Shown in pieces: positions 59,889 to 64,000 of a stretch of DNA of 64,000 bases (its first letter is position 1; every line of letters begins with the position of its first letter). The stretch is taken from contig JAYVIV010000035.1 of the NCBI GenBank assembly GCA_043769985.1, positions 46,687 to 110,686 of the forward strand, given 5' to 3'. Origin of the DNA: Arcicella sp043769985 (GTDB lineage Bacteria > Bacteroidota > Bacteroidia > Cytophagales > Spirosomataceae). The notes under the pieces are model-generated. The model had not been told where the DNA came from. It searched no databases and saw only the letters and a program-made list of their open reading frames with translations. The position numbers and the translations under genes are program-made.

Positions 59889-60377
59889 TTGTCTAAATCA
59901 AAATTATTAAATAAAAAAGACCTTATTGCCTATTTCTTAGTTGCAGGAACTGGTGCTGCCGTTCAGCTGATCGCTGGAAGTATATTGCGTAATAATTTTC
60001 ACTTTTCATACAGTGAAGCCGTTTCATGGGCGTATTTGATTTCTTTTATCGTAGGTTTTGTTCTCACAAAAATGTTTGCTTTTGATGCACGAAACACCAA
60101 TCAAACTCGTCGTGAAATGCTAAAATTCATGATGGTAGCGGGTGCATCTTGGGGCATAACTTGGTTTTTTGCTGTTGGCTCTCTCAAATTTATTGGTAAT
60201 ACTTTCGGAGAACACTCAGCGGTTTTACCTTTCAGTAATAAACCCGTAAACTTAAATGAATTGGGAAGTCAAATTATTGGTATGGGATTTAGTTTTGTCT
60301 TTAATTACATTCTACATAAAACCTTTACTTTCAAAAGTACAGGTTTCTATGACCGATTGAAAAAAGTTGTTTCATAA
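59889..60377 (+). CDS. GtrA-like membrane protein
   Basis: The 162-residue protein has four hydrophobic segments and the GtrA layout (YFLVAGTGAAVQLIAGSILR, YLISFIVGFVLTKMFAF, NYILHKTFTF at the end). The family is linked to movement of lipid-linked sugars. It begins with TTG at 59889, five bases after nuoN; no ATG lies near the N-terminus. Its tight link to nuoN suggests co-transcription, not a complex I role. Confidence 0.8.
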   Translation: MSKSKLLNKKDLIAYFLVAGTGAAVQLIAGSILRNNFHFSYSEAVSWAYLISFIVGFVLTKMFAFDARNTNQTRREMLKFMMVAGASWGITWFFAVGSLKFIGNTFGEHSAVLPFSNKPVNLNELGSQIIGMGFSFVFNYILHKTFTFKSTGFYDRLKKVVS

Positions 60378-60398
60378 ATTTTCAGAAAAAATATTTAC

Positions 60399-60431
60399 TA
60401 AGCCTTCATCGAAAATGGAGGCTTATTTTTT
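60399..60431 (+). terminator. Terminator after the nuoKLMN-gtrA unit
   Basis: TAAGCCTTCAT (60399-60409) pairs with ATGGAGGCTTA (60415-60425) with one mismatch, followed by a T-run, 22 bases after the gtrA stop. Confidence 0.8.
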
Positions 60432-60619
60432 GCGTAAAATTGCAATAATTTAAGAATTCAATATTTATAAATTGAACAGTTCTGAGTTAGAAATAATGAA
60501 TATATTGTTAAAAATTAAATTTATTTAATTTTTAAATTGCACTTTACCAGTAAAAATCAAGCAAAAACAAAGAATCTCTATCAATTATTAAAAATTCCTT
60601 AAAATTTCTTAATAATTGC

Positions 60620-60650
60620 TTGCATAGAATTAAAGTTGTACATAAATTTG
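60620..60650 (+). promoter_or_regulatory. Promoter (-33 TTG and -7 TAAATTTG) for the repeat lipoprotein gene
   Basis: TTG at 60620-60622 and TAAATTTG at 60643-60650 are 20 bases apart, a good Bacteroidota promoter, 33 bases before the ATG at 60683. Confidence 0.65.
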
Positions 60651-60682
60651 TATCGATTTACAAACCCAAATCACCACACGAA

Positions 60683-60859
60683 ATGAAAAAATTCTTTGCA
60701 TTCGCATTAGTAGCTTCAATGATGTCATTAGCTGCATGTTCTGAGAAAAAAGCTGAAGGTACTACTGATTCTACAACTGTATCTGTTGATACTACTGTAG
60801 CTGTTGATACTACTATGGCTGTTGATACTACTATGGCTGTTGATACTACTAAAAAGTAA
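60683..60859 (+). CDS. Small lipoprotein with tandem VDTTMA repeats
   Basis: An ATG at 60683 gives 58 residues with a lipoprotein signal (MKKFFAFALVASMMSLAAC), Cys19. The mature part is a repeat of VDTTVA and VDTTMA units, encoded by 18-base near-identical repeats (gctgttgatactactatg). A longer frame from 60620 lies upstream of the promoter's predicted start and is rejected. Function is unknown; the copy number may vary between strains. A strong terminator follows. Confidence 0.75.
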   Translation: MKKFFAFALVASMMSLAACSEKKAEGTTDSTTVSVDTTVAVDTTMAVDTTMAVDTTKK

Positions 60860-60898
60860 TATCAATTCTTTATAGTTTCTTTCGAAAGAACCAAAGAG

Positions 60899-60925
60899 AG
60901 TCCTGACCAAGTCAGGACTTTTTTT
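60899..60925 (+). terminator. Terminator after the repeat lipoprotein gene
   Basis: AGTCCTGAC (60899-60907) pairs perfectly with GTCAGGACT (60911-60919) around a CAA loop, followed by a seven-T tail. Confidence 0.9.
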
Positions 60926-60968
60926 ATGCCTTGTAGTTTTAATGCTATGAGGCTTTTTGCGTTTTAGT

Positions 60969-60976
60969 TATCTTTG
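60969..60976 (+). promoter_or_regulatory. Promoter -7 element for the mcrBC unit
   Basis: TATCTTTG is an exact TAnnTTTG match, 38 bases before the mcrB ATG at 61007. Confidence 0.6.
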
Positions 60977-61006
60977 TTTGAAACTATTTAAGGAAGCCAA
61001 TTTAAA

Positions 61007-62335
61007 ATGCTAAATAAAAAAACTCGAAATTATTGGTGGCTTAACGCTAATCCTCGCATCTGGTCGATTGATTCGTTTAAAATCAATCAGGTTCAGCATT
61101 TTACTTCCTATAATGAATTTGGCAATAAGCGGAGGATTTACAAAAATTTTGAGTTAATACAGGCAGGTGATATGGTTATTGGATATGAATCTACGCCCGT
61201 GAAGCAAGTGAAGGCTATTTTTGAAATAACAGAATCATTACATCGTGATAAGAAATTAGGAGAAGTTATTTCATTTAAACTGAAAGAGAAATTCCCAGAA
61301 CCGATTGATTGGTTGGAATTAAAATCATTACATTTCTTTAAGGATTCTGAGATTTTAAAGAATAATCAAGGAAGTTTCTTTAGGTTAACGGAGGAAGAAT
61401 TTGAGGCAATTCAAGCGATGATTGATGCTCAAAAAGAGGCTTTGCAGAGTGAGGATATATTGATTCCTTATGAAAGAAAAGATGCTTTGAAAGATTTATT
61501 TATTGATGATGAAAAATTTGATGAAATCATTGATACGCTCCGTTACAAGAAAAATATCATTCTTCAAGGTCCTCCTGGCGTGGGCAAAACTTTCATTGCC
61601 AAGCGTTTAGCCTACACACAGATAGGTACACAAGACGATTCTCGAATCAAAATGGTTCAGTTTCATCAGTCGTATAGTTATGAAGATTTTATTCAAGGAT
61701 TACGTCCCGATGATTCGGGTGGATTTAAGTTGAAAAATGGGGTTTTTTATGAATTTTGCCGACAAGCTCAACGCAATTCTGGGATTGACCACTTCTTTAT
61801 TATTGATGAAATTAATCGGGGAAATTTGAGTAAAATCTTTGGTGAATTACTCTTTTTGATAGAATCCGACAAACGTGGGCGAGCCAACGAAATGGCTTTA
61901 ACCTACGGAGATAAGGATTCAGAACCTTTTTATGTGCCTGATAATCTGCACATTATCGGAACAATGAACACGGCAGACCGTTCATTGGCAATGATTGATT
62001 ATGCCCTTCGCAGACGATTTGCCTTCATTTCTCTCGAACCACTTTTTAACCAGAAATTTATTGATTTTTTATCAAGAAAAGGTACTGAAAAATCATTTTC
62101 TGAAAAAATTGTTACTCGTATCACAAAACTCAACGAAGTAATTTCTAACGATAAAAATCTCCAAAAAGGCTTTCAGATTGGACATAGTTATTTTTCAAAT
62201 TTTACGGAAGGTGACGACGTACAGAAATGGTATCATCGAATTATAAATTTGGAAATTGCCCCGCTTTTGGAAGAATATTGGTTTGATAATGAGGAGAAGG
62301 CACAAACTGAAATTCGGAAATTGTTAGCGGTATGA
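61007..62335 (+). CDS. McrB-type GTPase/ATPase with N-terminal EVE domain
   Basis: The 442-residue protein starts with an EVE (YTH-like) domain, residues about 7-140, with NYWWLNANPRIWSI and AGDMVIGYESTPVKQVKAIF; such domains read modified bases. The AAA+ McrB motor follows: Walker A GPPGVGKTFIAKR at about 188, FHQSYSYEDFIQGLRP, Walker B IIDEINRGNLSKIFGELL and the McrB-type GTMNTADRSLAMIDYALRRR. With McrC it makes a type IV restriction system that cuts modified DNA. The gene overlaps mcrC by four bases (ATGA). Confidence 0.92.
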   Translation: MLNKKTRNYWWLNANPRIWSIDSFKINQVQHFTSYNEFGNKRRIYKNFELIQAGDMVIGYESTPVKQVKAIFEITESLHRDKKLGEVISFKLKEKFPEPIDWLELKSLHFFKDSEILKNNQGSFFRLTEEEFEAIQAMIDAQKEALQSEDILIPYERKDALKDLFIDDEKFDEIIDTLRYKKNIILQGPPGVGKTFIAKRLAYTQIGTQDDSRIKMVQFHQSYSYEDFIQGLRPDDSGGFKLKNGVFYEFCRQAQRNSGIDHFFIIDEINRGNLSKIFGELLFLIESDKRGRANEMALTYGDKDSEPFYVPDNLHIIGTMNTADRSLAMIDYALRRRFAFISLEPLFNQKFIDFLSRKGTEKSFSEKIVTRITKLNEVISNDKNLQKGFQIGHSYFSNFTEGDDVQKWYHRIINLEIAPLLEEYWFDNEEKAQTEIRKLLAV

Positions 62336-63336
62336 TTCCCATCAGAAATATCTATTACCTCCTCTCCTACGCTTGGAATAAGTTGGAGGAAAGCGAGTTG
62401 GTCGATGTATCCGCCGAGGATGAATCTGACCTATTGAATCTTTTAGGCAGAGTGCTTCTGAATGGCACAAAAACGCTTTTGAAACGAGGAATTGATAGGC
62501 AATATCTTACTGAAAATGAAGTTTATCAAGGCATTAGAGGGAAGGTAAATATCACAGATTCTCTCCGTAAAAATCTATTCTCCAAAGGACTTTCAGTTTG
62601 TGAGTTTGATGAACTTTCTGCGGATATTTTACCGAATAAAATACTGAAAACTACACTCCAAAATCTTACTCAGATTTCAAGCCTTTCTCCTTCTTTAAAA
62701 CAAGAAATCCGAACCATTATTTATCGCTTGCATGAAGTGAATGAAATTGTTTTGACAGATACTATTTTTCATCAAGTACAAATCAATCGAAATAATTCAT
62801 TTTATGCTTTCTTACTGAATATCAGCGAGTTAATCTATAAAAATATTTTAATTAATGAAGAAACTGGTAAATTCCAATTTAAAGATTTTCTGAAAGATGA
62901 GCGACAAATGGCGAGACTTTTTGAGGAATTTATCCGTAACTTTTACAAAATAGAAGTTCCCGAAGCAAAGGTTTTTAGAGAAGATTTACGTTGGAAGATG
63001 GCAGGAGAAACGCATCAATTTTTACCCAAAATGCAAACCGATATTTCCATTAAAATCAATGACCGAAAACTGATTATTGATGCTAAATATTATAAAGAAA
63101 CCTTACAGAAATATTATGATTCAGAGAAGATTCATTCACAACATTTATATCAACTATTCGCCTACCTAAAAAACCAAGAAGATGAGTTGGCAGAAGGCAT
63201 TTTGATATATCCAACCGTTCAAAAATCTTTGAGCCTTGCCTACACGCATGAAGGGCATACGATTAGGATTGAAACGTTGAATTTGAATCAGGATTGGCAA
63301 GGGGTGAAGGAGGATTTGTTGGGGATTATTGCTTAA
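62332..63336 (+). CDS. mcrC: McrC endonuclease subunit
   Basis: The 334-residue protein opens PIRNIYYLLSYAWNKLEESE, the McrC N-terminus, and has the PD-(D/E)XK nuclease site in LPKMQTDISIK and LIIDAKYYKE at about 233-255. It stimulates McrB's GTPase and cleaves DNA. It is translation-coupled to the EVE-McrB gene. Its 3' end overlaps the convergent DUF6702 gene by four bases. Confidence 0.93.
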   Translation: MIPIRNIYYLLSYAWNKLEESELVDVSAEDESDLLNLLGRVLLNGTKTLLKRGIDRQYLTENEVYQGIRGKVNITDSLRKNLFSKGLSVCEFDELSADILPNKILKTTLQNLTQISSLSPSLKQEIRTIIYRLHEVNEIVLTDTIFHQVQINRNNSFYAFLLNISELIYKNILINEETGKFQFKDFLKDERQMARLFEEFIRNFYKIEVPEAKVFREDLRWKMAGETHQFLPKMQTDISIKINDRKLIIDAKYYKETLQKYYDSEKIHSQHLYQLFAYLKNQEDELAEGILIYPTVQKSLSLAYTHEGHTIRIETLNLNQDWQGVKEDLLGIIA

Positions 63337-63875
63337 ATCTCAACCACAAAAATCTTATCTTTAACCGTAAATAAATAAGATTTTTTCTCATTATTAACGA
63401 AGATATTGACAATATTTGTTTGGTCATCGAAGCTATCCATCAATACAGTGTTCTGAATTTTTGAGCCTTTAATGGTCTCATTTACAGGCATTTCAAAATA
63501 TATCCAAGTCGCATCTCCTTCCTTTTCTTTCCCTACATACTGGTAATTTAGCTTCTGATTTTTAGAAGTTGTTACCACAAAATGTTTACGAATATATTGT
63601 TCAATAAATAAGTCATTTTTATCCGCATTTTCAATGACAAACTTCTTGTTTTGATTGTTGGCAGAAAGTGTTTTTTCTAAATCATCCGTAAATACTCTGA
63701 GACTAATTTCAAAGGATTTTTGCTTTGGATTATAACGCATTTCGGCGATGCTTGTATGAAAAGCGTGCGTGTTTAGGAGAAGGGAGGAAGGAGAAGGGAG
63801 GAAAGATGTTTGTAGAATTAATATTATTCCTAAAACCAAAAACCTGCAAGTGCTTTTTAGGCTTAACAACCTCAC
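63333..63875 (-). CDS. DUF6702 family exported protein
   Basis: The conserved part, HAFHTSIAEMRYNPKQKSFE with ISLRVFTDDLEKTLSAN and KNDLFIEQYIRKHF, matches DUF6702, an envelope protein of unknown role in Bacteroidota. There is no ATG before the signal-like segment (FLVLGIILILQTSFL). Candidate starts are GTG 63875 and TTG 63869; a TTG at 63917 would put the start inside the repeat at 63883-63906. A purine-rich repeat (ggagaagggaggaa) encodes PSPSSLLL after the hydrophobic core. Confidence 0.75.
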   Translation of the reverse strand: MRLLSLKSTCRFLVLGIILILQTSFLPSPSSLLLNTHAFHTSIAEMRYNPKQKSFEISLRVFTDDLEKTLSANNQNKKFVIENADKNDLFIEQYIRKHFVVTTSKNQKLNYQYVGKEKEGDATWIYFEMPVNETIKGSKIQNTVLMDSFDDQTNIVNIFVNNEKKSYLFTVKDKIFVVEI

Positions 63876-63882
63876 CCCCCAG

Positions 63883-63906
63883 CCCCCTCTCCAAATGGAG
63901 AGGGGG
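63883..63906. repeat. CCCCCTCTCC/GGAGAGGGGG palindrome
   Basis: A perfect ten-base stem flanks an AAAT loop, directly upstream of the DUF6702 start. The surrounding words (caccccccagccccctctcc) resemble an intergenic repeat I recall from many unrelated bacterial genomes. Confidence 0.6.
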
Positions 63907-63964
63907 AGTGTGGCCAACTGTCACCGTGCCCCGGCACAATGGTTCAATAAACATTTACTGGAGA

Positions 63965-64000
63965 TCAACGAAACGGTTTCCATTCTGGATGATTGTATTC
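63965..64000 (-). CDS. C-terminal end of an upstream gene (partial)
   Basis: On the minus strand the last 36 bases read EYNHPEWKPFR followed by a stop at 63965-63967. The words look like a real protein end, possibly of an M1-type metallopeptidase that I recall beside DUF6702 genes, but eleven residues are too few to be sure. Confidence 0.35.
   Translation of the reverse strand, partial: EYNHPEWKPFR

Larger units (their letters stand above)
60378..60682. other. Intergenic region, 305 bases
   Basis: It contains the terminator at 60399-60431 and the promoter at 60620-60650; the rest, 60432-60615, is very AT-rich with no ORF seen. Confidence 0.5.

Noticed and set aside
60728..60910. Minus-strand frame rich in Ser, Ile and Asn
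   Set aside because: Antisense shadow of the 18-base repeat in the lipoprotein gene.
63730..63954. Minus-strand frame over the DUF6702 start
   Set aside because: Out of frame with the conserved DUF6702 core and spans the palindromic repeat.

Overview
The window is AT-rich, densely coded DNA from a free-living member of the Bacteroidota, most likely order Cytophagales (Arcicella, Flectobacillus or Emticicia type; genus is inference). Reasons: a SusC/SusD pair, type IX secretion genes porU and porV, gldH next to a PSP1/RicT gene, a DUF4295 gene next to rpmG, DUF4293 and DUF6702 proteins, repeated TAnnTTTG promoter elements, and almost no Shine-Dalgarno sequences. No rRNA, tRNA, prophage, CRISPR array or transposase was seen.

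Layout. 1-4050: aconitase (partial), a J-domain/KTSC protein, malate:quinone oxidoreductase and a TIM-barrel protein, with a nested palindromic element at 2825-3016. 4212-6558: DEAD-box helicase overlapping an MFS transporter. 15191 down to 6692 (minus strand): Rpn-like nuclease, recQ, a MazF pair, purD, a frameshifted small ORF, mntA-hepT, ricT, gldH. 15278-22841: kdsD, DUF4293, a small membrane protein, YgiQ radical SAM, LON-domain protein, XdhC, amine oxidase. 23044-31136: Rrf2 regulator, SusC/SusD, then a Rieske, DUF5777, YceI cassette. 31421-35926: small membrane protein, pseudouridine synthase, panB, a large unknown surface protein, DUF4295. 36016-43793: rpmG, an inactive-looking M16 protein, porV, porU, prfA. 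43962-51113: lipoproteins, a degenerate esterase, PBP4-type peptidase, ferredoxin reductase, rhomboid protease, a DUF2442/DUF4160 pair, polyprenyl synthetase. 51319-53651: frameshifted vapC with intact vapB, a hypothetical gene, a 33-bp perfect palindrome, a DnaQ-type exonuclease. 53718-60377: nuoK and nuoL, then a PIN toxin pair, then nuoM, nuoN and gtrA. 60683-64000: a repeat lipoprotein, an EVE-McrB/McrC restriction system, DUF6702.

The strongest theme is that four or five small toxin-antitoxin-like pairs sit in tandem with, or inside, housekeeping transcription units (purD, ricT-gldH, polyprenyl synthetase, nuoLMN). A second theme is intergenic DNA filled with word-like quasi-repeats arranged as inverted pairs, plus two large palindromic elements. 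I did not find a clearly new multi-gene defence or metabolic system. The nearest candidates are the modules lodged in housekeeping operons, the Rieske-DUF5777-YceI cassette and the esterase-fold protein with an altered catalytic triad.
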